A stretch of 64,000 nucleotides of DNA from Lysobacter sp. yr284 (GCF_900107375.1 NZ_FNPT01000001.1:806001-870000), one strand, 5' to 3'; shown: positions 15,959-24,166, counted from the first letter of the stretch. The notes: generated by a model from the sequence alone, not told the origin. Made by a program: numbers and translations.

Positions 15959-16726
15959 ATGAACGACGCCCCTTCGCGCCTGCGCGCGCAGCAGTTCGAA
16001 CTGACCCGGCACCTGCGCGACCCCGCCGCGAGCCCGGCGCCGGCCGGGATCGAGGACCGCCGCCTGGCGGTCTATCGCGAGCTGCTGTTCAACAACATCG
16101 CGAGCCTGCTGTCGGGCAACTTCCCGGCGATCGAACGCATCCTCGGCGAGCAACGCTGGGAAAAGCTGGTGCGCGATTTCTATCGCGACCACCGCTGCCA
16201 CACGCCGCTGTTCGCCGAGATCGCGCGCGAGTTCCAGCGCTATCTGCAAGACCTCGACGAACGCGAGCCGGACGGCCTGGACCCGCCGTTCCTGCAGGAA
16301 CTGGCGCATTACGAATGGGTCGAGCTGGCGCTGCAGCTGAGCGAGGCGCAGGCGCCGCACGACGACGCCGGCCACGACCCGGCCGACCTGCTGGACCGCG
16401 CGCCGCGGCTGTCGCCGCTGGCCTGGCCGCTGGCCTATGCCTGGCCGGTGCACCGGCTCGGCCCCGACTACCAGCCGGCGCAGCCGCCGCCGGCGCCGAC
16501 CTTGCTGCTGCTGCGGCGCGAGGCCGACGGCGAGGTGCGCTTCTCCGAACTCAGCCCGCTCGCGTTCCGGCTGTTGCAGCGCCTGGAAGAATCGCCGCAG
16601 CTGAGCGCGCGCGAGCAGTTGCGCGCGCTCGCGGCCGAGGCCGGCAGCGACGACGAAGCCGGCTTCCTCGACATGGGCGCCGCGCTGCTGCGGCAGATGC
16701 GCGCCAACGGCGTCGTCTACTTCTGA
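15959..16726 (+). CDS. DUF2063 (HvfC/BufC-like) MNIO partner protein
   Basis: 255 residues. The N-terminal DUF2063 domain (about 8-105) has the characteristic segments QQFELTRHLRD, RLAVYRELLFNNIASLLSGNFPAIERILGEQRWEKLVRDFYRDHRC and TPLFAEIAREFQRYL. The C-terminal half (AWPLAYAWPVHRLGPDYQP ... LLLLRREADGEVRF) is a small mixed domain seen in HvfC proteins and thought to bind the precursor. In studied systems this protein forms a complex with the MNIO enzyme and is required for modification. It begins 4 bp after the MNIO stop codon and ends the operon. No DoxX-like or extra transporter gene, sometimes found in such clusters, follows. Confidence 0.88.
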   Translation: MNDAPSRLRAQQFELTRHLRDPAASPAPAGIEDRRLAVYRELLFNNIASLLSGNFPAIERILGEQRWEKLVRDFYRDHRCHTPLFAEIAREFQRYLQDLDEREPDGLDPPFLQELAHYEWVELALQLSEAQAPHDDAGHDPADLLDRAPRLSPLAWPLAYAWPVHRLGPDYQPAQPPPAPTLLLLRREADGEVRFSELSPLAFRLLQRLEESPQLSAREQLRALAAEAGSDDEAGFLDMGAALLRQMRANGVVYF

Positions 16727-16737
16727 CCCGAAGCTCC

Positions 16738-16836
16738 CTGTAGCAGCGGCGCGAGCCGCGACCGCGACAACGCAACTGCGGCGCAAGCCTCGGCGCGATT
16801 GCGTCGTCGCGGTCGCGGCTCGCGCCGCTCCTGCAA
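16738..16836. repeat. Paired inverted copies of repeat family A
   Basis: GCGGCGCGAGCCGCGACCGCG and its reverse complement are about 97 bp apart end to end. This is the first of five such pairs in the window (also 21.5, 31.5, 37.1 and 45.2 kb). It fills the gap between the DUF2063 gene and rnt and can fold into a long hairpin. Confidence 0.75.
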
Positions 16837-16890
16837 GGGGGGCGCCGCCGCCCGGCGACCGCTCAGCGTCGATTTGCTAGGCTTCCCGCC

Positions 16891-17547
16891 ATGATCGACC
16901 CCGGCCCCGCCTCCAGCGCCGCTCCTGCCGCGCCTGTCCCCGCCACCCTCGCCACCCGCTTCCGCGGCTACCTGCCGGTGGTCGTGGACGTGGAAACCGG
17001 CGGATTCGACTGGAACAAGCACGCCCTGCTGGAAATCGCGGTGCAGCCGATCGAGCTGGATGCCGACGGCCGGCTGGTGCCCGGCGAGGTCGCCAGCGCG
17101 CACGTGGTGCCGGCCGCCGGCACCCTGATCGACCCCAAGTCGCTGGAAGTCACCGGCATCGACATCGACCATCCCTTCCGCGACGCCAAGCCCGAGCGGC
17201 AGGCGCTGGAAGCGGTGTTCGCGCCGGTGCGCGAGGCGGTCAAGCGCCACGGCTGCCAGCGCGCGATCCTGGTCGGCCACAACGCCCACTTCGACCTCAA
17301 CTTCCTCAACGCCGCGGTCGCGCGCAGCGGCCACAAGCGCAACCCGTTCCACCCCTTCAGCGTGTTCGACACCGTGACCCTGGCCGGCGTGGCCTACGGC
17401 CAGACCGTGCTGGCGCGCGCGGTGCAGGCGGCCGGCTTCGTCTGGAACGGCGAGGAAGCGCATTCGGCGGTGTACGACACCGAGCGTACCGCCGAACTGT
17501 TCTGCAAGATCGTCAACGCCTGGCCGGCGCGCGGCGCCGGCGGCTGA
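16891..17547 (+). CDS. rnt: Ribonuclease T (DEDDh exonuclease)
   Basis: 218 residues. Exo I is [13 protein letters not shown], Exo II is [13 protein letters not shown] and Exo III is [14 protein letters not shown], giving all four acidic residues and the general-base His of the DEDDh family. Length and the segment [12 protein letters not shown] match RNase T, which trims 3' ends of tRNA and other stable RNAs and works as a dimer. The first 25 residues (Ala/Pro-rich) are outside the conserved fold. It is followed 19 bp later by an unknown gene on the same strand. Confidence 0.92.
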   Translation: MIDPGPASSAAPAAPVPATLATRFRGYLPVVVDVETGGFDWNKHALLEIAVQPIELDADGRLVPGEVASAHVVPAAGTLIDPKSLEVTGIDIDHPFRDAKPERQALEAVFAPVREAVKRHGCQRAILVGHNAHFDLNFLNAAVARSGHKRNPFHPFSVFDTVTLAGVAYGQTVLARAVQAAGFVWNGEEAHSAVYDTERTAELFCKIVNAWPARGAGG

Positions 17548-17566
17548 GCCGGCGCCGCGCGCGCTC

Positions 17567-18547
17567 ATGGACGAGCCCTTTGCGCCGCCCTACCTGTGGA
17601 TCCCCGGTCTCGGCGCCGATCCGGATGCGCTGCGGCGGCTGCGCGAACGCGCGCCCCGGCCGCGCGAGCCGATGGGCGAAGCCTGGTTCATGGGCGGCGA
17701 CCGCCACTACTATCGCGGGCTGATGGCCGGCGCTGCGGCCGACTGGGAGCTGGGCGAACTCGAAAACGCGTTGACCGAACTGACCAGCGGCCCGACCTCG
17801 TTCGATCACCTCGACGAATGGAGCTTGTGGTTCGACTACCTGCTGCCGCGCGCGCAGGAACGCGCCGACGAGACCCGGCATCTGCACGAGTTGTTGGTCA
17901 GCGCGGTATGCGTGCATTGCCTGGACCCGGCCCTGCCCGGCCGCCCCGCGGAGTTCCGCCGCGACCTGCTCGATACCCTGGGCCGCGCGCTGATGGCGCC
18001 GCAGCGCTGGCGCGACGGCCGCATCGTCGCCGACCGCGTGCTCGATCCGCTGCGCAGCTACGTCTGCGGCTGGACCCTGGAAAGCGGCGCCGCGTTCTCG
18101 GCGATCTGCAGTCTGGCGCTGCGCTACCTGGAAACGGACGCGGTCGACGCCTGGATCGGCTCGTTGCTGGCGATCGACGATCCGCTGTGGCGCGCGGTCT
18201 TCGTCGTCTGGCTCGACGGCGCCGAGCCGTTGCTGTTCGAAGGCCAGCAGCCCGAACAGGCAGAGCACGACCCGATGAAGAACATCGCCTGGGATTGGTG
18301 CTGGGTGCTGCGCGGCGCCGTGCCGTCGCCGCAACTCGATCCCGAGGCGCGCGTGCACGCCTTCTTCCCGCCCGGCAACGTCGCCGCGCTGGCCGCGGCG
18401 CTGCGGCGGCGGCTCGGCCTGGACGCGCTGTCGCAGTGGAGCGCCGCGCTGCGCGTCGCCTGCGGGGAAACGCGCGATCCGGGCACCGCGCTGTGGCAGT
18501 TCGAGACCTCCGCGCTGCGTGTGGCCGAACGCTTCGGCCTGGATTGA
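17567..18547 (+). CDS. Conserved-looking hypothetical protein, 326 residues
   Basis: I do not recognise a family. The protein is acidic, rich in Trp, Leu, Asp and Ala, with no signal peptide or membrane helix. It reads as a mainly helical cytoplasmic protein (LDEWSLWFDYLLPRAQERADETRHL, LWRAVFVVWLDGAEPLLFEGQQPEQ, IAWDWCWVLRGAV). Codon use is normal for the neighbourhood and no other frame is as regular. The gene sits 19 bp after rnt, so it may share that transcript. It could be a DUF family seen in xanthomonads, perhaps a toxin-immunity type protein judging by composition, but nothing firm supports that. Confidence 0.65.
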   Translation: MDEPFAPPYLWIPGLGADPDALRRLRERAPRPREPMGEAWFMGGDRHYYRGLMAGAAADWELGELENALTELTSGPTSFDHLDEWSLWFDYLLPRAQERADETRHLHELLVSAVCVHCLDPALPGRPAEFRRDLLDTLGRALMAPQRWRDGRIVADRVLDPLRSYVCGWTLESGAAFSAICSLALRYLETDAVDAWIGSLLAIDDPLWRAVFVVWLDGAEPLLFEGQQPEQAEHDPMKNIAWDWCWVLRGAVPSPQLDPEARVHAFFPPGNVAALAAALRRRLGLDALSQWSAALRVACGETRDPGTALWQFETSALRVAERFGLD

Positions 18548-18697
18548 GCGCGCCGCCCGGCCGCGTATCGCCGATGCAACATCGCGCCTTGGCCGCCGCC
18601 GCAGCATCGCTTCGTTGATCCGTGTGTACGCGGCCCGATGCCGCGCCGCCGGCGGCCGCAGACGCTCGCCCGCGCCGGCCCACGCAGGGAGAACAGG

Positions 18698-19309
18698 ATG
18701 TTCGCTTTCGACGACGAGCAGTTTCTCGACGGCTACCGCAAACGCTTCGGCCCGCTGCGCGACGACCTCGCCCAGGCCGTGCGTTTTTTGATCGGCCGGA
18801 TCGAGCGCGACGCCAGTTTCAGCGCCAATCCGGTGCATCGCTACCAGATCGCGTATTGCCTGGCGACGTTCAAGTGGGAGACCGCGCACACCCTGCGGCC
18901 GATCGACGAATTCGGCGATGACGCGCGCTTCGAGCGCCTGTACGGGCCGGACACGCGCATCGGCAAGGCGCTGGGCAACACCCGGCGCGGCGACGGCGCC
19001 AAGTACCACGGCCGCGGCTACGTGCAGCTGACCGGGCGCGCCAACTACGAACGCGCCGGCAAGTTCCTCGGCATCGACCTGGTCGGCAAGCCCGAGGACG
19101 CCAAGCAGCCCGAGATCGCCTACGCCATCGCCATGCAGGGCATGAAGCAGGGCTGGTTCACCGGCAAGAAGCTCGACCACTATTTCAAGCCGGGGCAGCT
19201 GCCGAACTACGAAGAGGCGCGGCGGATCATCAACGGCCAGGACAAGGCCCAGACCATCGCCGACATCGCGCGGCGCTTCGACGAGTTGCTGGCGAACGCG
19301 CTGGAGTGA
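18698..19309 (+). CDS. GH19-like chitinase/lysozyme (endolysin-type)
   Basis: 203 residues. The segments YQIAYCLATFKWETAHTLRPIDE, with the likely catalytic Glu, and KYHGRGYVQLTGRANYERAGKFLGIDL are characteristic of glycoside hydrolase family 19 and its phage-endolysin branch, which cleaves chitin or peptidoglycan glycan. No signal peptide is present at the chosen start (GGGAGAACAGG upstream). The 20-residue upstream extension is Arg-rich and is not a signal either. Export would therefore need a holin, lysis or another route, as in phage-derived muralytic enzymes. No other phage gene is nearby, so it may be a domesticated lysin used in predation or cell-wall turnover. The substrate is undetermined. 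Confidence 0.8.
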   Translation: MFAFDDEQFLDGYRKRFGPLRDDLAQAVRFLIGRIERDASFSANPVHRYQIAYCLATFKWETAHTLRPIDEFGDDARFERLYGPDTRIGKALGNTRRGDGAKYHGRGYVQLTGRANYERAGKFLGIDLVGKPEDAKQPEIAYAIAMQGMKQGWFTGKKLDHYFKPGQLPNYEEARRIINGQDKAQTIADIARRFDELLANALE

Positions 19310-19336
19310 GCGCCGCGGCGGCCGGCGGCGCGCCTG

Positions 19337-19392
19337 CTGCTTGCTGCTTGCCGCTTGCCGCTTGCCGCTTGCTGCTTGCTGCTTGCTGCTTG
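19337..19392. repeat. Eight tandem 7-bp units (CYGCTTG)
   Basis: Eight consecutive copies of CTGCTTG or CCGCTTG, 56 bp in all, lie in the gap between the convergent GH19-like and GNAT genes. 7-bp tandem arrays of this sort can vary in copy number by slippage. Confidence 0.9.
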
Positions 19393-19445
19393 CAACTCAG
19401 CCCGACACACAGCGGCCGGCGCGCAAGAGCGGCCGGCGCTGTGGC

Positions 19446-19904
19446 TCAGGCGTCCGCGTCGCGCGGCAAGGCCATGTGAATCAGCGGGAACGGCCGCCCC
19501 TGCCCGTCCAGCGGCGAACGCCCGATGTCGACGAAGCCGTAGCGCCGGTAAAAGCCGTGCGCCTGCGGGTTGTGTTCGTTGACGTCCACCGTCAGCGCGC
19601 CGCGCAGGCCGCGCGCGTGGTCGAGCAGGCGCGTGCCGATGCCCTGGCCGCGGCGCGCGGGCTCCAGGAACAGCATCTCGACCTGCGCGTCGGCCAGGCC
19701 GACGAAACCGGCGAGGCCGTCGGCGTCTTCGAACACCCAGATCTCGACCGCGTCGAGATAGACGTCGCGCACCTGCGGACGCAGCGCGTCGACGTCGGCT
19801 TCGGCGAGGAAGTCGTGGGTGGCGCGCACCGAGCGTTCCCACAGCGCCAGCAGTCGGGGATTGTCGTCGCGGCGGCGTTCGCGGATCGGCATGGCGCGGG
19901 TCAT
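19446..19904 (-). CDS. GNAT family N-acetyltransferase
   Basis: 152 residues. The acetyl-CoA-binding loop VEMLFLEPARRGQGIGTRLLDHA gives the Q/R-x-x-G-x-G/A motif. The C-terminal element VNEHNPQAHGFYRRYGFVDIGRSPLDGQGRPFPLIHM is typical of the YjaB/PhnO-like branch; the substrate is unknown. Start options are Met at 19904 or Met at 19892; neither has a clear ribosome-binding site. It lies 17 bp downstream of the terminator that ends the SugE transcript, so expression probably needs its own promoter or readthrough. Confidence 0.85.
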   Translation of the reverse strand: MTRAMPIRERRRDDNPRLLALWERSVRATHDFLAEADVDALRPQVRDVYLDAVEIWVFEDADGLAGFVGLADAQVEMLFLEPARRGQGIGTRLLDHARGLRGALTVDVNEHNPQAHGFYRRYGFVDIGRSPLDGQGRPFPLIHMALPRDADA

Positions 19905-19920
19905 CGTTGGCGTCGGTGGA

Positions 19921-19953
19921 AACGAAAAGCGGCGCCGCTGCTGCGGCGCCGCT
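19921..19953 (-). terminator. Terminator of the SugE/Gdx transcript
   Basis: A perfect 11-bp stem, AGCGGCGCCGC/GCGGCGCCGCT, with loop AGCA on the minus strand, followed by TTTCGTTTCC. It lies about 90 bp past the sugE stop codon. Confidence 0.75.
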
Positions 19954-20044
19954 CGGGGCGATGATGGCCGGTCGCCGGCGTTCTCGCCAGCGCCGCGCCA
20001 CGGCGCGAATCGCGAACGTCCGGGCGCAGGCCGAAGGCCGGCCC

Positions 20045-20356
20045 TCAGGCCAGCTTGAGGCCGACCAGGCCGGCAACGATCAGCACGATGCTGGCGATGC
20101 GCAGCGCGGTGGCCGGCTCGTTGAACAGGACCATGCCGAGGATCACCGTACCGACCGCACCGATGCCGACCCAGATCGCGTAGGCGGTGCCGACCGGCAA
20201 CGACTTCATCGCCAGGCCGAGCAGGCCGACGCTGATCGCCATCGAGGCGACGGTGCCGACCGACGGCCACAGCCGGGTGAAACCCTCGGTGTATTTGAGG
20301 CCGATGGCCCAGCCGATTTCGAACAGGCCGGCGAAGACGAGAAGAACCCAAGGCAT
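20045..20356 (-). CDS. sugE: SMR-family guanidinium exporter (SugE/Gdx)
   Basis: 103 residues with four membrane helices, full length for small multidrug resistance proteins. The first helix has [21 protein letters not shown]; the essential Glu and the GWAIGLKYT context are those of the Gdx (SugE) branch rather than Emr[23 protein letters not shown] is the second signature. Gdx proteins swap guanidinium for protons as antiparallel dimers in the inner membrane. The call is strongly backed by a guanidine-II riboswitch in the 5' leader. GGGAG at 20364-20368 (minus strand) serves as the ribosome-binding site. Confidence 0.93.
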   Translation of the reverse strand: MPWVLLVFAGLFEIGWAIGLKYTEGFTRLWPSVGTVASMAISVGLLGLAMKSLPVGTAYAIWVGIGAVGTVILGMVLFNEPATALRIASIVLIVAGLVGLKLA

Positions 20357-20377
20357 GATGCAGCTCCCATGATCGAT

Positions 20378-20450
20378 GGGGCCGTCCCCGGATGTAACGC
20401 GCGCCGCTCGATGTTGGGTCGGACTGCGCGGACCCGGGCCGTCCCGGGTC
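20378..20450 (-). promoter_or_regulatory. Guanidine-II (mini-ykkC) riboswitch
   Basis: On the minus strand two hairpins each display an ACGG loop. P1 is GACCCGGG-ACGG-CCCGGGTC (20450-20431) and P2 is GGGG-ACGG-CCCC (20389-20378), joined by a 41-nt linker. Twin stems capped by ACGR, with GG before and CC after the loop, define the mini-ykkC/guanidine-II class, which binds free guanidinium. P2 ends 10 nt before the GGGAG ribosome-binding site of the SugE/Gdx gene, fitting translational control. The gene it precedes is the known main target of this class. Confidence 0.9.
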
Positions 20451-20461
20451 GGTCGCGGCGA

Positions 20462-20467
20462 ATTATA
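20462..20467 (-). promoter_or_regulatory. -10 box of the sugE promoter
   Basis: A perfect TATAAT on the minus strand, 12 bp before riboswitch stem P1, so transcription should begin almost at the riboswitch. No convincing -35 is seen. Confidence 0.55.
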
Positions 20468-20576
20468 TCGACGCGGCCGGCGCTGGGGCCTGAGCGCGGG
20501 CCTTGGGGTCAGCGGGGGGTTACATAGGTCTTGGCGGCGTCATGGCAGTGTGGGAATCGCTGCGCCGGAGCGGAAA

Positions 20577-20687
20577 GCGTCGGGACTGAAGTCGCTCCCA
20601 CAAAAGCCGAGCGTCTCCCAAAGGCCTCGGGCGGGCCGATGGCGGCTGTTGTGGGAGGGACTTCAGTCCCGACGCTTTCCGGCCAAA
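20577..20687. repeat. Paired inverted copies of repeat family B (variant)
   Basis: AGCGTCGGGACTGAAGT... and its complement ...ACTTCAGTCCCGACGCT flank a 50-bp spacer. It lies between rlmB and the sugE promoter, just past the rlmB stop codon. Confidence 0.7.
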
Positions 20688-20701
20688 TCGCCGCGCCCCG
20701 C

Positions 20702-21457
20702 TCAACCGCGCTGCCGCACCGCCTCGAACAGGGTCACGCCGGCCGCCACCGACACGTTCAGGCTCTCCACCCCGCTGGCCGCATCGCCGCCGGGCATCGG
20801 GATCTTGACCAGTTCGTCGCAGGTCTCGCGGGTCAGCCGGCGCAGGCCGTCGGCTTCGCCGCCGAGCGCCAGGGCGACGTTGCCGCGCAGGTCCAGCGAG
20901 TACAGCGAAGCCTGCGCCTCGCCGGCCAGGCCGTAGATCCACACGCCGAGCTTCTGCAGGTCGCGCAGGGTCCGCGCCAGGTTGGTCACCGGGACCACCG
21001 GCACGCTGTCGGCGGCGCCGGCCGAGGTCTTGCGCACGGTCGCGTTGACCTGGACCGACTTGTCCTTGGGGATGATCACGGCGGTCGCCCCGGCCGCGGC
21101 CGCGCTGCGCAGGCAGGCGCCGAGGTTGTGCGGGTCCTGCACGCCGTCGAGGATCAGCAGCAGCGCGCGTCCCTGCGCGGCCTCGACCAGCGCTTCGAGC
21201 TCGTTCTCGCTCCAGGTCTTGGCCGCCGCGTAGCGCGCGACCACGCCCTGGTGGCGCAGCCCGCCGACCACGCCGTCCAGCGCCTGGGTCGCGACCCGGC
21301 GCACGTCGATGTCGGCGCGGCGCGCGGCGGTCTCGATCTCGGTCAGGCGCGGGTTCTTGGCGCCGGCCTCGATCAGCACCTCGCGCACGTTGGCCGCGTC
21401 GTGCTCGATCGCGGCGGAGACGGCATTGATGCCGGCGATCCATTGTTTCTGGCTCAT
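20702..21457 (-). CDS. rlmB: 23S rRNA 2'-O-methyltransferase (SpoU/TrmH family)
   Basis: 251 residues. The N-terminal substrate-binding domain (about 1-75) starts with the typical QKQWIAGINAVSAAIE. The SpoU methyltransferase domain has motif 1 LDGVQDPHNLGACLRSA, motif 2 ALALGGEADGLRRLT and motif 3 IPMPGGDAASGVESLNVSVAAG. These are the trefoil-knot SAM-binding signatures. RlmB methylates the ribose of G2251 in 23S rRNA (E. coli numbering). It follows rnr on the same strand, as in many proteobacteria where rnr-rlmB are linked, with a repeat A pair in the 200-bp gap. Confidence 0.93.
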   Translation of the reverse strand: MSQKQWIAGINAVSAAIEHDAANVREVLIEAGAKNPRLTEIETAARRADIDVRRVATQALDGVVGGLRHQGVVARYAAAKTWSENELEALVEAAQGRALLLILDGVQDPHNLGACLRSAAAAGATAVIIPKDKSVQVNATVRKTSAGAADSVPVVPVTNLARTLRDLQKLGVWIYGLAGEAQASLYSLDLRGNVALALGGEADGLRRLTRETCDELVKIPMPGGDAASGVESLNVSVAAGVTLFEAVRQRG

Positions 21458-21540
21458 GGGTGGTCCGTGTGGGCCTGCGGCCCGGTGAGGCGTGGGGGCG
21501 GGAATTCTACGCCATGAGGCCGCCGAGGCCCCGACCGCCC

Positions 21541-21643
21541 CTGTAGGAGCGGCGCGAGCCGCGACCGCGGCAACGCAGCTACGGCGAGGGTTTGGACGCG
21601 GCGGAAACCCCGCGGTCGCGGCTCGCGCCGCTCCTACGGGGAG
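21541..21643. repeat. Paired inverted copies of repeat family A
   Basis: CTGTAGGAGCGGCGCGAGCC... and its complement ending ...CGCTCCTAC lie between rnr and rlmB, beginning about 80 bp before the rlmB start. The arms are separated by about 50 bp. Confidence 0.75.
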
Positions 21644-21658
21644 CTACCGCAGCCACCC

Positions 21659-24166
21659 TCAGTACTTCTGCTTGACCCGCTTCGCCGGCTGCCCGCGCGG
21701 CGGCAGCGGCTTGGCGCCGCGCTCCTCGTCGACCAGCTTGAAGTCGATCTTGCGGTCCTCGACGCTGGCCTTGAGCACGACGATGCGCACGCGGTCGCCG
21801 AGGCGGTATTCGCGGCCGGTGCGTTCGCCCGACAGGGTCTTGCGGATCGGGTCGAAGTGGTAATAGTCGTGCGGCAGCTGGGTCACGTGGACCAGGCCGT
21901 TGACCTTGGAGCCGTCGAGCTCGATGAACAGGCCGAAGCTGGTCACGCCGCTGATCACGCCGTCGAATTCGCCGCCGACGTGCTGTTCCATCCACGCGGC
22001 GCGGTAGCGTTCGTCGACCTCGCGCTCGGCCTCGTCGGCGCGGCGTTCGCGCTCGGAGCACTGCAGCGCCAGCGCCGCCATCTGCCGCGGCGAGTACAGG
22101 TACGCGGACGGCTTGGCGCCGCTCAGGGCGTGCTTGATCGCGCGGTGCACCAGCAGGTCCGGGTAGCGCCGGATCGGCGAGGTGAAGTGGGCGTAGGCGT
22201 GCAGCGCCAGGCCGAAGTGGCCGGTGTTCTCCGGCGCGTACACCGCCAGGCTCTGGCTGCGCAGCAGCACCGATTCCAGCAGCGTGGCGTCGGGGCGGTC
22301 GCGGATCTTCTTGAGCAGGTGGGTGAAGTCGCGCGGCTCGACCTGGTTCCAGGCCGGCATGCGCAGCTTGAATTCCTTGAGGAACTCCTGCAGGTCGGCG
22401 TACTTCTGTTCCGGCGGCCGCTCGTGGTCGCGGTACGGCGCCGGAACCTGCTGGTCCATGAGGTACTTCGCGGCCTCGACGTTGGCCGCGATCATGCATT
22501 CCTCGATCAGCTTGTGCGCGTCGTTGCGCTGGAGCATCCCGGCCTGCACCACCTCGCCATCCTTGCCGATGACGAAGCGCACTTCGCTGGATTCGAACTC
22601 GATCGCGCCGCGCTGCTGGCGCGCCTTGACCAGCACCTGGAACAACTGGTGCAGGCGCTGGATGTTCGGCAGCAGCGAACCGATCTGCGCCTGCGCGTCG
22701 GCCCTGGCGTCTTCGGGCACGTCGCCGACCGCGTTCCACACCGTGGTGTAGGTCAGCCGCGCGTGCGAGTTCATCACCGCTTCGTAGAACTTCGACGAAG
22801 TCACCTCGCCGCTGTGGTCGATCTGCATGTCGCAGACGAAGCACAGCCGGTCGACCTTCGGGTTCAGCGAACAGATGCCGTTGGACAGCGTTTCCGGCAG
22901 CATCGGCACGACGAAGCCGGGGAAGTAGACCGAGGTCGCGCGCTTCTGCGCCTCGTCGTCGAGCGGCGTGCCGGGGCGGACGTAGTGGGAAACGTCGGCG
23001 ATCGCGACGACCAGGCGGAAGCCCTTGCCGTTGCTCTCGCAATAGACCGCGTCGTCGAAGTCCTTGGCGTCCTCGCCGTCGATGGTCACCAACGGCATCG
23101 CGCGCAGGTCGACGCGTTGCGCGGCGACGGCTTCGGACACGGTCAGCGGCACCGCCGAGGCTTCGTCCAGCGCTTCCTGCGGGAACACGTCGGGAATCTC
23201 GTGGCCGTGGATCGCGGCCTGCACCGCCAGCGAGGCGGTGAGCTTTTCGCCCAGCACCGCCAGCACCCGGCCGATCGGCGGACGGTGGTGGTCGGGCGCC
23301 TGCACCAGTTCGCACACCACCAGCTGGCCGCTCTTGGCATCCATGCGCGCGTCCGGCGGGATCTGCACGTTGCGCTGGATGCGGCGGTCGTCGGGCACCA
23401 CGTAGCTGATGCCCTGTTCGAGGGTGAAGCGGCCGATCAAACGGTTGAGCCGGCGTTCGAGCACTTCCACGATCGCGCCTTCGCGGCGGCCGCGGCGGTC
23501 GACGCCGGTGACGCTGGCGAGCACGCGGTCGCCGTGCATGGCCTTGCGCATTTCGAACGGCGGCAGGAACAGGTCGTCGCCGCCGCCGGATTCCGGGCGC
23601 AGGAAGCCGAAGCCGTCGGGATTGGCGATCACCACGCCCGGGATCAGGTCCATCTGCGCGGCCGGGGCGAACTCGCCCTTGCGGTTGAGCAGCAGCTGGC
23701 CGTCGCGGATCATCGCCGCCAGGCGCTTGCCGAGCGCGTCGGCGCGCTCGGGCTCGGTTAGTTCCAGGCGCTGGGCCAGTTCTTCGGCGCGCATCGGGCC
23801 GTCGGCGCCGCTGAGGGTCTGCAGGATCAGTTCGCGGCTGGCGATGGGCTGGGCGTAGCGTGCGGCCTCGCGCTCGGCGTGCGGATCCTGGTGCTCGCCG
23901 TAGTTCGCGGTCGGCAGCGGCGCGGCCGCCGGGCGCTTGCCCGGGGCGCCCGGGGTGCGGGCGGCGCCGGAGGGCGCGCCCTCGCCCTTGCCCGGTCGGG
24001 GCTTGCCGCGCGGGCCCTTGCCGGGGCCGTGCTGGAGGTTTTCCGGCAGCCAGGCCGGGCGCGGCGCGGCGGGCTTGCGGGCGCTGCTCTTGCCGCCCGG
24101 GGCCGCGCTGGAGGAGGTCGTGGTATTGCCGGTCTTTCCGGTCTTGTTCTTGGTCTTCTTGGTCAT
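21659..24166 (-). CDS. rnr: Ribonuclease R
   Basis: 835 residues. Order: a Lys/Ser/Pro-rich disordered N-terminus (1-95, with KKTKNKTGKTGN), a winged-helix RNase R leader (SRELILQTLSGADGPMRAEEL), cold-shock domains (about 160-310), the catalytic RNB domain with DGEDAKDFDDAVYCE holding the metal-binding Asp residues, and an S1 domain near the end (EFDGVISGVTSFGLFIELDG). The C-terminus is basic (RGQPAKRVKQKY). It is a processive 3'-5' exoribonuclease that degrades structured RNA and takes part in rRNA and tmRNA quality control. The start MTKKTKNKTG is chosen over a 151-codon upstream extension through non-coding DNA. It is probably co-transcribed with rlmB. Confidence 0.93.
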   Translation of the reverse strand: MTKKTKNKTGKTGNTTTSSSAAPGGKSSARKPAAPRPAWLPENLQHGPGKGPRGKPRPGKGEGAPSGAARTPGAPGKRPAAAPLPTANYGEHQDPHAEREAARYAQPIASRELILQTLSGADGPMRAEELAQRLELTEPERADALGKRLAAMIRDGQLLLNRKGEFAPAAQMDLIPGVVIANPDGFGFLRPESGGGDDLFLPPFEMRKAMHGDRVLASVTGVDRRGRREGAIVEVLERRLNRLIGRFTLEQGISYVVPDDRRIQRNVQIPPDARMDAKSGQLVVCELVQAPDHHRPPIGRVLAVLGEKLTASLAVQAAIHGHEIPDVFPQEALDEASAVPLTVSEAVAAQRVDLRAMPLVTIDGEDAKDFDDAVYCESNGKGFRLVVAIADVSHYVRPGTPLDDEAQKRATSVYFPGFVVPMLPETLSNGICSLNPKVDRLCFVCDMQIDHSGEVTSSKFYEAVMNSHARLTYTTVWNAVGDVPEDARADAQAQIGSLLPNIQRLHQLFQVLVKARQQRGAIEFESSEVRFVIGKDGEVVQAGMLQRNDAHKLIEECMIAANVEAAKYLMDQQVPAPYRDHERPPEQKYADLQEFLKEFKLRMPAWNQVEPRDFTHLLKKIRDRPDATLLESVLLRSQSLAVYAPENTGHFGLALHAYAHFTSPIRRYPDLLVHRAIKHALSGAKPSAYLYSPRQMAALALQCSERERRADEAEREVDERYRAAWMEQHVGGEFDGVISGVTSFGLFIELDGSKVNGLVHVTQLPHDYYHFDPIRKTLSGERTGREYRLGDRVRIVVLKASVEDRKIDFKLVDEERGAKPLPPRGQPAKRVKQKY

